Source: JANNHP01 sp031404455
Lineage (GTDB): Bacteria; Planctomycetota; JAJSAM01; JAJVHW01
Length of the DNA: 30,960 nucleotides
Reading direction: 5' to 3'
Assembly: GCA_031404455.1 (NCBI GenBank)
Contig: JANNHP010000364.1
Span: forward strand, 1 to 30,960
A program made the translations under genes and the position numbers. This document shows positions 7,526 to 16,365 of this stretch, one piece after another. The first letter of the stretch is position 1; the number at the start of each line of letters is the position of its first letter. A model generated the notes under the pieces. That model was given only the letters and a program-made list of their open reading frames with translations. It was not told where the DNA came from and did not search any database.

Positions 7526-9259
7526 ATGGAGTCGTACGCGGGAGTGCCCGTCAGCCCCGGCATCGCGATCGGAGAGGTCTTCCTCCTCGAGACGCGGCGG
7601 CGGAGCCTGCCCGACCGGCCGATCGCGCCCGCCGACGTCAAGGCGGAGTTCGCGAGGCTCGCCGAGGCCGTCACCGCGGCCCAGTCGGAGATCGAGGACC
7701 TGAAGCGCCGCGCAGGGCTCCCCGACGACATCGCCGCGATCTTCTCGACCCACGACATGCTCCTCGCCGACGCGACGCTCCGCCTCGAGATCGAGAAGTG
7801 CGTCAAGGACCGGCTCGTGCCCGTCGAGAACGCCGTCGCTCACGTGTTCGACTCGCTCGTCGCGAAGTTCAAGAGCCTGGGCGAGGACTACTTCGCGCAG
7901 CGCGCCGCGGACCTCCGCGACGTGGAGGAGCGTCTCCTGCGCGCCCTGATCGGCGAACGCACGGAGGCGCTCGCCCGCCTGCGCCGCGGAGTGATCGTCG
8001 TGGCGCACGAGCTCTCGCCCTCGCAGACGGCGCTCCTCGACCGGCGGCGCACGCTCGGCTTCGTCACCGACGTCGGCGGGCCGACCTCGCACACCGCGAT
8101 CATCGCGCGCGGCATCGGCATGCCGGCGGTCGTGGGGCTCGGCGACGTCACGTCGAAGATCCCGGACGGCGCGCTCGTCGTCGTCGACGGGACGAAGGGC
8201 GTCGTCGTCGTCGATCCGGACCGGAGCACGCTCGCGAAGTACCAGCAGCTCGCGAGGGGATACGAGCGCTACCGGGGGGAGCTCGCGAAGATCCGCGACT
8301 ACCCCGCGCAGACGCTCGACGGTCACGGCGTGCGCCTCATGGGGAACATCGAGTCGCCCGACGAGGTGCAGTCGGTGATCGACGCCGGCGGCGACGGCGT
8401 GGGTCTCTTCCGGACGGAGTTCCTCTACGAGGAGGGGCGTCCCGCGCCCGACGAGCAGGCGCACTTCGAGGCTTACGTTGCCGCGCTCCAGCGTCTCGCT
8501 GGCCGTCCGCTGACGATCCGCACCCTCGACTTCGGGGCCGACAAGGTCACCCCCGACGGCGCCGCGGCGCACGAGCCGAACCCGTTCCTCGGCAGCCGCT
8601 CCATCCGCCTCTGCCTCGAGCAGCCGCAGCTCTTCCTGCCGCAGCTCCGCGCGATCCTGCGCGCCTCGGCGCACGGGAACGTCCGGTGCCTCTTCCCGAT
8701 GATCTCCGGGCTCGACGAACTGAAGCGGACCAAGGAACTCCTCGAGAAGGCGCGCGCGTCGCTGCGCGCGGAGGGCGCCTTCGTGGGCGAGGGGCTCCCG
8801 ATCGGAGTCATGATCGAGATTCCCTCGGCCGCGATCATCGCGGACTCCCTCGCCGACGAGGTGGACTTCTTCTCGAACGGCAGCAACGACCTCATCCAGT
8901 ACGCGCTCGCGGTCGACCGCGGGAACGAGCGCGTGGCGCACCTCTATCAGCCGGTGCACCCGGCGATCCTCCGGCTCATCCGCGACGTCGTCGAGGTCGC
9001 CTCCGACCGGGGCAAGGGCGTGAGCCTCTGCGGCGAGATGGCCGGCGACATGCTCTACACCGTGCTCCTCCTCGGGATGGGGCTGCGCGAACTCTCGCTT
9101 GCGCCCCGCGCGATCCCGGAGATCAAGAAGGCGATCCGCGGCATCACCGTCGAGGAGAGCCGCGAAGCCGCCGACTGGTGCGCCGCCGCCCGCGACGTGA
9201 AAGACGTGCAGGCACGCCTGCGCGACATCATGGGCTCGCTGCTCCCCAGCGTCTTCTGA
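7526..9259 (+). CDS. ptsI: PTS enzyme I (PEP-protein phosphotransferase)
   Basis: Enzyme I autophosphorylates with phosphoenolpyruvate and phosphorylates HPr. The 577-residue length is standard. The N-terminal half has the swivelling histidine domain with GGPTSHTAIIAR, and the active-site histidine is H189. The C-terminal PEP-binding barrel shows GLFRTEFLYEE, EIPSAA, FFSNGSNDLIQY and the catalytic cysteine motif SLCGEMAGD. There is no GAF domain of the PtsP type. The ATG at 7526 is ten bases after ptsH and is preceded by the TAGCTT element. With ptsN and ptsH it forms a complete phosphorelay lacking any visible permease. Confidence 0.96.
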   Translation: MESYAGVPVSPGIAIGEVFLLETRRRSLPDRPIAPADVKAEFARLAEAVTAAQSEIEDLKRRAGLPDDIAAIFSTHDMLLADATLRLEIEKCVKDRLVPVENAVAHVFDSLVAKFKSLGEDYFAQRAADLRDVEERLLRALIGERTEALARLRRGVIVVAHELSPSQTALLDRRRTLGFVTDVGGPTSHTAIIARGIGMPAVVGLGDVTSKIPDGALVVVDGTKGVVVVDPDRSTLAKYQQLARGYERYRGELAKIRDYPAQTLDGHGVRLMGNIESPDEVQSVIDAGGDGVGLFRTEFLYEEGRPAPDEQAHFEAYVAALQRLAGRPLTIRTLDFGADKVTPDGAAAHEPNPFLGSRSIRLCLEQPQLFLPQLRAILRASAHGNVRCLFPMISGLDELKRTKELLEKARASLRAEGAFVGEGLPIGVMIEIPSAAIIADSLADEVDFFSNGSNDLIQYALAVDRGNERVAHLYQPVHPAILRLIRDVVEVASDRGKGVSLCGEMAGDMLYTVLLLGMGLRELSLAPRAIPEIKKAIRGITVEESREAADWCAAARDVKDVQARLRDIMGSLLPSVF

Positions 9260-9353
9260 CGCCGCCCCGAGCCTGGGCAGGACGGTTTCGCCGCCCGCCG
9301 GGAAGAAAGCGCTCAACCCGGGCCGCGCCGCGCTCCGAATGAGAAGGGTCGCG

Positions 9354-9368
9354 CCCCCAATTTGGGGG
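9354..9368. promoter_or_regulatory. Dyad upstream of the pilus operon
   Basis: CCCCCAATTTGGGGG has seven-base arms around a single central T, a near-perfect palindrome 21 bases before pilM ATG9389. It could be an operator or a small hairpin. The rest of the 129-base gap after ptsI contains no other signal that I can support, apart from the pilM Shine-Dalgarno GGAGG at 9377-9381. Confidence 0.45.
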
Positions 9369-9388
9369 TCGACGACGGAGGCGAACGG

Positions 9389-10429
9389 ATGCTCAAGAAG
9401 CAGCGAAGCCTGATCGGGCTCGACATCGGGTCCCACTGCGTGAAGGCCATCGAGCTGACGCAACACGGCAGCGAGATGGTCATCACAGCCTACGGACAGA
9501 ACGAAGTCGTGTCCGAGGGCAGCAAAGCCGACGCGATCGTGGACCTCCTGCAGGGCCGGGCCTTCCGGACCCGCAAGGTGTGCACCGCGGTGAGCGGCAA
9601 GTCGGTGATCGTCCGCTACCTGACGATGCTTCAGATGTCGGACGACGACCTGAAGAACGCCATCAAGTTCGAGGCGGACAAGTACATCCCGTTCGACGTC
9701 GACGAGGTCGTCCTCGACGCGCAGCGTCTCGAGGACGGTCCGGCCGGCAAGAACGGCCTGAACGAGAACGAGATGCGCGTTCTGCTCGTCGCGGTGAAGC
9801 GCAGCCTCATCGACGAGCACGTCCAGCTCATCCAGTCGATCGGGCTCACGCCCGAGATCATCGATGTCGACGCTTTCGCTCTCGGCAACGCGTACGAGCT
9901 GCGCGGCATCATGGGCGGTGCCGTGGACGACGCCGACCGCGCGGTCGCGCTGATCGACGTCGGCGCGAACAAGACCAACATCAACGTCCTGCGCGGCGGC
10001 ACGAGCTTCTTCACCCGCGAGATCTACCTCGGCGGCGAGGACTTCACTTCCGCGATCAGCAAGCGCATGGGCTGCGAGGTCCACCAGGCCGAGCTCAGCA
10101 AGCGCGACCCGGGCGAGAACGAGGAGGCGCTGCGCGACGCGGTGCTTCCCTCGATCGACGACCTCGGCAACGAGATCCACCTGTCGTTCGACTACTTCGA
10201 GAACCAGTTCGACCGTCCGGTCGACGACGTGCTGCTCTCCGGCGGCGGCGCCAACCTGCCGCTCGTCGAGTCGACGTTCGAGAAGATCTTCGAGAAGCGC
10301 ACGCGCCACTGGGATCCGACCGAGAACCTGAAGATCGACGAGTCGACGGTGGACGCCGAGGCGCTCCGCGCGAACGCGGGACAGCTCGCGGTCGCGGTGG
10401 GCCTCGCCAGCCGGATCCGAAAGGACTAG
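9389..10429 (+). CDS. pilM: Type IV pilus assembly protein PilM
   Basis: PilM is the cytoplasmic actin-like ATPase-fold protein of the pilus alignment subcomplex; it binds the N-terminal tail of PilN. The 346-residue product shows the nucleotide-binding segments LIGLDIGSHCVKAIEL near the N-terminus, ALIDVGANKTNINVL in the middle and DDVLLSGGGANLPLV near the C-terminus, as in FtsA/PilM proteins. ATG9389 is chosen over an upstream TTG because GGAGG at 9377-9381 is well placed. It begins an operon of pilM, pilN, pilO-like and pilQ with short gaps. Confidence 0.93.
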   Translation: MLKKQRSLIGLDIGSHCVKAIELTQHGSEMVITAYGQNEVVSEGSKADAIVDLLQGRAFRTRKVCTAVSGKSVIVRYLTMLQMSDDDLKNAIKFEADKYIPFDVDEVVLDAQRLEDGPAGKNGLNENEMRVLLVAVKRSLIDEHVQLIQSIGLTPEIIDVDAFALGNAYELRGIMGGAVDDADRAVALIDVGANKTNINVLRGGTSFFTREIYLGGEDFTSAISKRMGCEVHQAELSKRDPGENEEALRDAVLPSIDDLGNEIHLSFDYFENQFDRPVDDVLLSGGGANLPLVESTFEKIFEKRTRHWDPTENLKIDESTVDAEALRANAGQLAVAVGLASRIRKD

Positions 10430-10432
10430 TCC

Positions 10433-11065
10433 ATGATCAAGGTCAATCTCCTGCCTCCGGAATACAGGAAGGTCGACGGCACGCCCTTCGCCCGCCTCGC
10501 GGTCACGATCGCGGGCGTGGTGCTCGTCGCGTGCGGCGCCGGCGCCTGGGGATACGCCCACCTGGCGATACTGGCCCAGGTCCGCGACGAGCGCATCCAG
10601 AAGGAAGAGGAGCTCGCGTCGCTCAAGGCGCAGGCCGAGCGCTCGCAGGCCCTCCTGAAGGAGTTCAAGGAGTACCAGCGGCGCCGCGAGACGATCGAGA
10701 AGATCGGCACGTCGCGGATCCTCTGGAGCAAGAAGCTCGACGAGTTCGCGGACCTCATCCACAACAAGGGCGACACCAAGCGTCACCTCGTGTGGCTGAA
10801 CACGATCCGCACGCAGGGCGGCCGCATGCCCAACTCGCCCGTCAGCATGACCATCCACGGATGGTCGGCCGGCGACATGTCGCGCAAGCTCTCGGACTTC
10901 AACAGCGACATCAAGAACAGCGAAGACTTCTTCGCCGACTGCTTCCGCGTCGACCCGCCCGAGGGCCAGCGCGTGGCGTTCGACGACGAAAACGTCCCTA
11001 ACCAGGCATGGGAATTCACGTTCGGCATCGACTTCAAGCAGCCGAACTGGCGGGAGAAGCCGTAG
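10433..11065 (+). CDS. pilN: Type IV pilus assembly protein PilN
   Basis: This inner-membrane alignment-complex protein has 210 residues. It begins MIKVNLLPPEYRK, matching the short cytoplasmic (I/V)NLLP motif that PilN inserts into PilM. One transmembrane helix follows (about 20-41), then a coiled coil (about 48-92) and a periplasmic domain ending in a strand-rich segment. Only three bases separate it from pilM. The identification rests on the NLLP motif, topology and context; the periplasmic half is not strongly conserved in this family. Confidence 0.88.
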   Translation: MIKVNLLPPEYRKVDGTPFARLAVTIAGVVLVACGAGAWGYAHLAILAQVRDERIQKEEELASLKAQAERSQALLKEFKEYQRRRETIEKIGTSRILWSKKLDEFADLIHNKGDTKRHLVWLNTIRTQGGRMPNSPVSMTIHGWSAGDMSRKLSDFNSDIKNSEDFFADCFRVDPPEGQRVAFDDENVPNQAWEFTFGIDFKQPNWREKP

Positions 11066-11091
11066 TCCCGCTACGCGGGGGAGGATCGACC

Positions 11092-12591
11092 GTGGGCAGG
11101 TTCACCGAGAAGCAGATGCTGCTTGCGACCGCAGGAGGAGCAGTCCTCCTGACGGCGGCGTTCGGCGCGCTGATCTGGCTCGACTACGAGGCCATCACGC
11201 TGAACGAGATCACCGACCAGAATCCGTCCGCCGCGGACGAGACGGATCCGGAGAACTGGGGCGAGCGGCGCAAGATCCAGGAGATCAAGCGCCAGATGGA
11301 GACGGCGCAGGCCGAGGCCGACCTCATGGCCAAGCGCGAGCAGGACGTGATCGTGTACCGCGAGATCGTCCATCGCGACGCGCAGATCCTGCCCGAGTTC
11401 GACGACGTCAACAACCTCGCGAAGACGATCAACGACTTCGAGACGCAGTCGGGAGTCCGCCTGAAGCGGATCGGAGACCTGTCGGTCAACGTCGGCAGCG
11501 AAGCCATCAAGACGATGCCCATCAAGCTCCAGCTCGAGGGCACGTTCGACCAGTTCCTGAAGTTCCTGAACCTCTTCGAGAGCCAGGACCGGATCATCAA
11601 CACGCGCACGTTCTCGATGCAGGGCGGGCGCCCCTCCGGCACCGGCCGCGAAAAGGTGGCGATCCACGACATCAACCTCGACCTCGTCACCTACATCTAC
11701 ACGCCGAGTGCGGGCATCTCGAAGCCCGTCGAGATCCAGAACTACGACCGGCGCAAAGACGACCCCGTCATCCAGAAGCTCGTGCGCCAGCAGAAGCAGG
11801 CGCGCGTCGACAAGTACCAGCTGAAGCCCCGCATCAACCGGCGCGACCCGCTCATCGACCCGCGCCGCGCGGGCGGCGCGGACCCGGCCGCGGGAGACCC
11901 GGCCGACGTCGAGAAGCAGCGGCAGAACGTCGACAAGCTGAAGTTCGAGATCGAGGTGCTGAAGGCCGACGTCGCGCAGGAGCAGATCTTCATCCAGGAG
12001 CGCAAGTACGTCGCGCTGGCTTCGCTGAAGCCCATGATCGACGAGAAGTGCGCGAAACTGGACGCGGAGATCGTCCAGGCCGAGCCGCTCGTCACGGTGT
12101 CCGAGCTGCGCGAGGGGTTCCACGACGACGTGGTCGTGCCGTTCGAGCAGATCAAGAGCCAGCGCAAGAGCACCGCCGGAAGCGGACCCGTCGTGTTCTC
12201 GAGACAGCAGGCGCTGGAGTTCCTCGACGGCATGAAGGCGTCGATGGAGCTCCGCCAGTACGAGAAGGCGCTGAAGACCCACGCGGAGTTCCAGGCCATC
12301 GTCAAGGGCCTGGAGGTCGCCGAGGACGCGGCCGACGTGCTCGAGGAGATGCAGGCCGTCGCGAAGGAATCGCAGGTCATGATCGAGTTCCTCGCGCTCA
12401 AGATCAAGACGAGCGGACTCATCATCCGCACCGGCGGGTCGATGGTGCTCATCAACAACAAGGCGCGCAAGTCCGGGGACTTCGTGGACGCGGCGAACCG
12501 CTGCCGTCTGAAGGAGATCCACCCGGACCACCTTCTGTTCGAGCTCGACGGTTTCGAGATCGAGCACGCGCTGGAGAAGACCAAGAAATAG
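11092..12591 (+). CDS. pilO: Long PilO-like pilus alignment protein with a PilP-like C-terminal segment
   Basis: The start GTG11092 follows GGGGAGG at 11077-11083. The 499-residue product has one N-terminal transmembrane helix (about 9-30) and a charged coiled coil (about 55-95). A PilO-like periplasmic region follows (AKTINDFETQSGVRLKRIG, then IKLQLEGTFDQFLKFLNLFE), which fits the position after pilN. It is more than twice the usual PilO length of about 200 residues. A second helical segment (about 285-410) leads to a C-terminal strand-rich stretch with MVLINNKARKSGDFVD and KEIHPDHLLFELDGFEIE. That resembles the PilP/GspC type in which a short product binds the secretin. No separate pilP gene lies between it and pilQ. 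PilO is well supported by context; the PilP-like tail is inferred by eye. Confidence 0.72.
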   Translation: MGRFTEKQMLLATAGGAVLLTAAFGALIWLDYEAITLNEITDQNPSAADETDPENWGERRKIQEIKRQMETAQAEADLMAKREQDVIVYREIVHRDAQILPEFDDVNNLAKTINDFETQSGVRLKRIGDLSVNVGSEAIKTMPIKLQLEGTFDQFLKFLNLFESQDRIINTRTFSMQGGRPSGTGREKVAIHDINLDLVTYIYTPSAGISKPVEIQNYDRRKDDPVIQKLVRQQKQARVDKYQLKPRINRRDPLIDPRRAGGADPAAGDPADVEKQRQNVDKLKFEIEVLKADVAQEQIFIQERKYVALASLKPMIDEKCAKLDAEIVQAEPLVTVSELREGFHDDVVVPFEQIKSQRKSTAGSGPVVFSRQQALEFLDGMKASMELRQYEKALKTHAEFQAIVKGLEVAEDAADVLEEMQAVAKESQVMIEFLALKIKTSGLIIRTGGSMVLINNKARKSGDFVDAANRCRLKEIHPDHLLFELDGFEIEHALEKTKK

Positions 12592-12666
12592 TCCTAGTCA
12601 CCGGAACCTGAGGGCGTGTCCCGCGTCGGGGCGGCCCTCGCCGGAGTCCTGGTAGGAGGAGAAGAC

Positions 12667-14541
12667 ATGAAGCGCAACGCGAAGCTCGCGACGACGGGCG
12701 GAGCCCTCATCGTCGCGGCCTTTGGAGTCCTGGGCGGTTCCGCCCCGGCGTGGGCCCAGGAAGCCGAGTCGAAGCCCGTCAAGGCCGAGGACAAGGCGCG
12801 GGGTCCGAACGAGGTGACGTTCGACGTCGTCGAGCGGCCCTTGAAGGACGTGGTCGCGTTCATCCAGGACAAGACCGACGTCAACATCGTGATCTCGAAG
12901 GAGGCCGAGGAGATCCCGGTCACCGTCAAGCTCCGCAACCTCCCGTGGCGCGAAGCGCTCGAGGTCGTCGTGGAGCGCGCCGGCGCCCAGGTCGACGAGA
13001 AGTCGAAGAACCTCATCCGCATCGAGAAGCCGCCGCGCGTCCAGTTCGAGTTCGAGGCCGCCGACGTGCGCGTGGTCATCAAGGCCATCGCGGACATCGC
13101 GGGCGCGAACATCATCGTGGGCCGCGAGGTCGAGGGGACCGTCACCCTCAGCCTGAACGACATCCCGTGGCGCGTGGCGCTCGACACCATCGTCAAGACG
13201 CTCGGTTACACGGTCGTCCAGGAGGACCGCGGCATCCTTCGCATCGTCGACCCGGCGAACCTGAAGGAACAGCTCGAGACCCGCATCTTCCCGCTGCGCT
13301 TCATCCGTCCGCGGGCGCCCTATCGCCCGACGATGGAGACCTCGGTGAGCGTGAAGAACATCTCGGCGTCGTCCGACGACATCGCCGCCATCGAGAAGGA
13401 ATTCAACATCCTCAAGGCCTTCACGCAGGCGGTCGCTCCGGAGGGCGGCGTCACCTACATCCGTGAGACCAACGCGCTCATCGCGACCGGGACCACGCCG
13501 AAGCTCGAGGGACTCGAGAAGCTCCTCGCGCGCCTCGACACCGAGCCCGCGCAGGTGTTCGTGGACGTGAAGTTCATCACGACCCGGAACTCGGACCTCC
13601 TCGACGTGGGCATCCAGCCCGGCGAGAAGGGCATCAACGCGAACATCAGCTTCGGAAAGATGACGCACCACCTCCCGTTCAACCTCGGCAAGGGCGGCTG
13701 GGAGGATCACCTCTCCGCCTACCGTTCGCCGACGGGCGGCTACGGCCCGCTGCCGCTCACGGACTCTGCCGCAGCGTTCACGTTCGGCACCCTGGACTTC
13801 TCGGGGACGACGTTCGCGCTGAACCTGCTGAAGCAGGACCAGACGAGCCGCATCGTCCAGGCGCCCAAGCTCATCGCCCTCGACAACCAGGAAGCGACGA
13901 TCTTCGTCGGCGAGACGATCCGCTACGCGAGGACGACGGCGTCGTCCAACCAGTCGGGCGGACTCGAGTTCTCGATCGACGAGGCGGCCAACAGCCCGGT
14001 CACGACCGGCTTCCAGTTGCTCATGATCCCCCACGTCATCCCCGACCGCGACCAGGTCATGATGACGATCATCCCGCAGCAGCGCTCGCTCTCGGGCCCC
14101 GACGAAGGCTTCCGCCGGTTCGTCACGGGCACGGGCGGCACGCAGGGCACGCAGGAGATCCTCCTGCCCCAGGAGCAGTCGAGCACGGTCGTCACGAACA
14201 TGAAGCTCGACAACGGTCAGACCGCCGTCATCGGCGGCCTGCTCCAGGACAGCGACACGCTCACGGTCGACAAGGTTCCCTTCCTCGGGGACATCCCCGT
14301 GCTCGGCTACCTGTTCCGCAACGAGCGCAAGGACAAGCGCAAGACGAACCTGATCATCTTCGTCACGCCGACCATCGTGCGTGACAGCCAGTCGATGCGC
14401 GACGTGGTCGTCAACGAACTCCGCGAACGGGCAGACCGGGTCGAGGAAGAGCTGAACGACATCTACGGTGCGTTCGGCGCGGCGCCGCCTCCGGGCGGCA
14501 TCGCGACCTCGACGAAGCCGTCGCTGCGCGCTCCCAAGTAG
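12667..14541 (+). CDS. pilQ: Type IV pilus secretin PilQ
   Basis: This outer-membrane ring pore lets the pilus or secreted substrates exit. The 624-residue product has a signal peptide cleaved after APAWA (residue 30). Two similar tandem N-terminal domains follow (about 45-118 and 119-190), each with a (T/V)V-L-LPW or IPW-R-AL-x-x-(V/I)V pattern. Then come an N1-type domain and the C-terminal secretin core. The core contains the strands VFVDVKFITT and VQAPKLIALDNQEATIFVGE, then TAVIGGLLQDSD and VPFLGDIPVLGYLFR, the classic secretin signature. ATG12667 follows AGGAGGAGAAG. It is the last gene of the pil operon and is followed by a strong terminator. Confidence 0.94.
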   Translation: MKRNAKLATTGGALIVAAFGVLGGSAPAWAQEAESKPVKAEDKARGPNEVTFDVVERPLKDVVAFIQDKTDVNIVISKEAEEIPVTVKLRNLPWREALEVVVERAGAQVDEKSKNLIRIEKPPRVQFEFEAADVRVVIKAIADIAGANIIVGREVEGTVTLSLNDIPWRVALDTIVKTLGYTVVQEDRGILRIVDPANLKEQLETRIFPLRFIRPRAPYRPTMETSVSVKNISASSDDIAAIEKEFNILKAFTQAVAPEGGVTYIRETNALIATGTTPKLEGLEKLLARLDTEPAQVFVDVKFITTRNSDLLDVGIQPGEKGINANISFGKMTHHLPFNLGKGGWEDHLSAYRSPTGGYGPLPLTDSAAAFTFGTLDFSGTTFALNLLKQDQTSRIVQAPKLIALDNQEATIFVGETIRYARTTASSNQSGGLEFSIDEAANSPVTTGFQLLMIPHVIPDRDQVMMTIIPQQRSLSGPDEGFRRFVTGTGGTQGTQEILLPQEQSSTVVTNMKLDNGQTAVIGGLLQDSDTLTVDKVPFLGDIPVLGYLFRNERKDKRKTNLIIFVTPTIVRDSQSMRDVVVNELRERADRVEEELNDIYGAFGAAPPPGGIATSTKPSLRAPK

Positions 14542-14564
14542 CCGTCTCACGACCTGACGTTCCC

Positions 14565-14600
14565 GGGGCGGACGCGCGAGCGTCCGCCCCTCTCGATTCT
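14565..14600 (+). terminator. Intrinsic terminator of the pil operon
   Basis: A perfect 11-base-pair stem GGGGCGGACGC (14565-14575) and GCGTCCGCCCC (14580-14590) encloses a GCGA loop and is followed by TCTCGATTCT. It lies 24 bases after the pilQ stop and separates the pilus operon from the RNase gene. A second, weaker hairpin CCGGGAG/CTCCCGG follows at 14601-14632. Confidence 0.85.
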
Positions 14601-14675
14601 CCGGGAGTCTTCCCGGCCCCGCCGGCTCCCGGCGATCGGTGATTCCGAAAAGCGCGACGCGCGTGCTGCCATCTT

Positions 14676-16172
14676 GTGTCGGTGTCACGGGCACTGCTCA
14701 TCAACCTGGAAGACGACGAAGAGCGTCGCGCAGCGCTCGTCGAGGACGGCCGTCTGTCGCTGCTCTGGGTCGAGCGCGCGGACGAGAGCACGCTCGTCGG
14801 CAACATCTACAAGGGCCGCGTCACGAACGTCGAGCGCTCCATCGGCGCCGCCTTCGTGGACATCGGCCTCGACCGGCCCGGCTTCCTCCACGGGGACGAC
14901 CTGCCGTCGTTCGGCGACGACACGCAGGGCGCGATCGAGGCGCCGGTCATCCAGCACCTCATCACCGAGGGGGAGGAGATCGTCGTACAGGTGACCCGCG
15001 ACGCGATCGGCCACAAGGGACCGACCCTCACCGGGCACGTCTCGATCCCTGGACGCCGCCTCGTCCTCTTCCCGGGGATCGGACGCAAGGCCGTCAGCAG
15101 GAAGATCACCGACGAGGACGAGCACCGGCGCCTCGAGGCGATCGTCTCGGCGCTCCCCGCCGCAGCCGACTTCGGCATCGTCGTCCGCACGGCGGCCGTC
15201 GGCGCCACGGCCGAGGAGCTGGCGACGGAGCTCGACGGACTCCTCGTCGCGTACGCGTCGCTCGCCGCCGCGACCGAGTCGTCGCGGGCTCCTGCGCGGC
15301 TGCGCGAGGACTCCGACTTCGTGACCCGCGCGGTCCGCGAGCTCCTGATGCGCACGCCCGAGGGCTCGACGGGCCCGGCCCGGGTCGTGGTGGACACCGA
15401 GGACGCCCGGCGCCGCGCCGCGCTGGCGCTCTCAGGGACGGCCGAGGCGCCCGCGGTCGAGATGCACGCCGGTCCTCTCCCGCTCTTCCACGCTCACGGT
15501 CTCGAACGCGAGATCCGCTCCCTCGACGACCCCCGCGTCCAGCTCCCCGGCGGCGCTTCGCTCGTCATCCACGAGACCGAGGCGCTCTGGGCCATCGACG
15601 TCAACTCGAGCCGCATGCGGGATGGGACGAGCCTCGAGGAGACGGCGCTCTCGGTCGACCTCCTCGCCGCGTCCGAGGCCGCGCGGCAGATCCGCCTGCG
15701 CGACCTCGGCGGGCTCGTCGTCATCGACTTCATCGACTGCGTCGATCCGGTGAACCGTGCGCAAGTCGAGGAGAAGCTGCGCGCGGAACTGGCGCGCGAC
15801 CCTGCGCGCATGCGCGTGGCGCCTCTTTCCGAGTTCATGGTGTCCGAGATCACGCGGCGCAGGATGCGCAGCGGTCCTGCCCACGCGGGCTCGGTCGGGT
15901 GCCCTTCGTGCCGCGGTCGCGGACGCACGCGCACGCCCCGGTCCGCGGGCCTCGCGGCGGTGCGGGAGCTGCGCGCGATCTTCGCGGGCGGCGCGCCGCA
16001 CGGCGTCGAGGTCGTGTGTTCGCCTGCGATCGCCGACGACCTCGAGTCTCGCGGGCCGCGCCTCAGGCAGATCGAGGAGGCGCACGGCGCGCCGATCCGC
16101 CTCCAGGCCGAGCCCGCGATGGCGCACGACCGGTTCGAGATCCGGCGTCTCGCGCCCGCGCGCAACGCGTAG
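14676..16172 (+). CDS. rng: Ribonuclease E/G family endoribonuclease
   Basis: It cleaves single-stranded RNA in rRNA processing and mRNA turnover. The 498-residue length fits RNase G. The N-terminus has the embedded S1 domain (about 40-125, beginning GNIYKGRVTNVERSIGAAFVD). The catalytic DNase-I-like domain contains AIDVNSSR (D308) and LRDLGGLVVIDFID (D351), which correspond to the two magnesium-binding aspartates D303 and D346 of E. coli RNase E. The zinc-link is CPSC (409-412). There is no RNase E degradosome tail. GTG14676 gives the typical start; a second GTG lies two codons on. Rne/Rng genes often lie just upstream of rplU-rpmA, and here one extra gene intervenes. Confidence 0.93.
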   Translation: MSVSRALLINLEDDEERRAALVEDGRLSLLWVERADESTLVGNIYKGRVTNVERSIGAAFVDIGLDRPGFLHGDDLPSFGDDTQGAIEAPVIQHLITEGEEIVVQVTRDAIGHKGPTLTGHVSIPGRRLVLFPGIGRKAVSRKITDEDEHRRLEAIVSALPAAADFGIVVRTAAVGATAEELATELDGLLVAYASLAAATESSRAPARLREDSDFVTRAVRELLMRTPEGSTGPARVVVDTEDARRRAALALSGTAEAPAVEMHAGPLPLFHAHGLEREIRSLDDPRVQLPGGASLVIHETEALWAIDVNSSRMRDGTSLEETALSVDLLAASEAARQIRLRDLGGLVVIDFIDCVDPVNRAQVEEKLRAELARDPARMRVAPLSEFMVSEITRRRMRSGPAHAGSVGCPSCRGRGRTRTPRSAGLAAVRELRAIFAGGAPHGVEVVCSPAIADDLESRGPRLRQIEEAHGAPIRLQAEPAMAHDRFEIRRLAPARNA

Positions 16173-16291
16173 CAGCCCGTCGCGGTCGGGAGTCGTCGGG
16201 GTTCGCGGTCATCAACTTCACGGATCCCGTGACTTCGGCCGCAGCGAGGATCCCCGACTGCGTAGACTTCTTGAAGGCGGTCACCACGGTC

Positions 16292-16331
16292 CCTGAGGGC
16301 AAGTGATCGGCGCTGGGCAAACCCCCTCAGG
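16292..16331. other. Hairpin in the gap between rng and the RCC1 gene
   Basis: CCTGAGGG (16292-16299) pairs perfectly with CCCTCAGG (16324-16331) across a 24-base loop. It is not followed by a T-run. The remainder of the 193-base gap contains no Shine-Dalgarno-preceded reading frame, although one frame stays open to a TGA at 16304-16306 as a tail without a start codon. Confidence 0.4.
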
Positions 16332-16365
16332 CGGGCCCAGTCTCGGCAACGGACAGGACGGTGTG

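Noticed and set aside
9272..9292. Possible sigma-54 site upstream of pilM (TGGGCAGG and downstream GC)
   Set aside because: The GG-to-GC distance is not ten bases and the TTGC half is missing.
7412..10858. Very long open frame on the minus strand (over 1,100 codons); similar ones at 3429-6269, 700-3489 and 28132-30744
   Set aside because: They lie exactly opposite well-identified genes. Their translations are biased (rich in R, D, L, A and V) without recognisable motifs, the usual effect of high GC at third codon positions.
16201..16306. Open frame tail reading VINFTDPVTSAAARIPD after rng
   Set aside because: It has no plausible start codon with a ribosome-binding site, and no homology that I recognise.
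16303..16365. GTG16303 as start of the RCC1 protein
   Set aside because: It would bury the signal peptide behind about 21 extra residues and lies in the loop of the intergenic hairpin.
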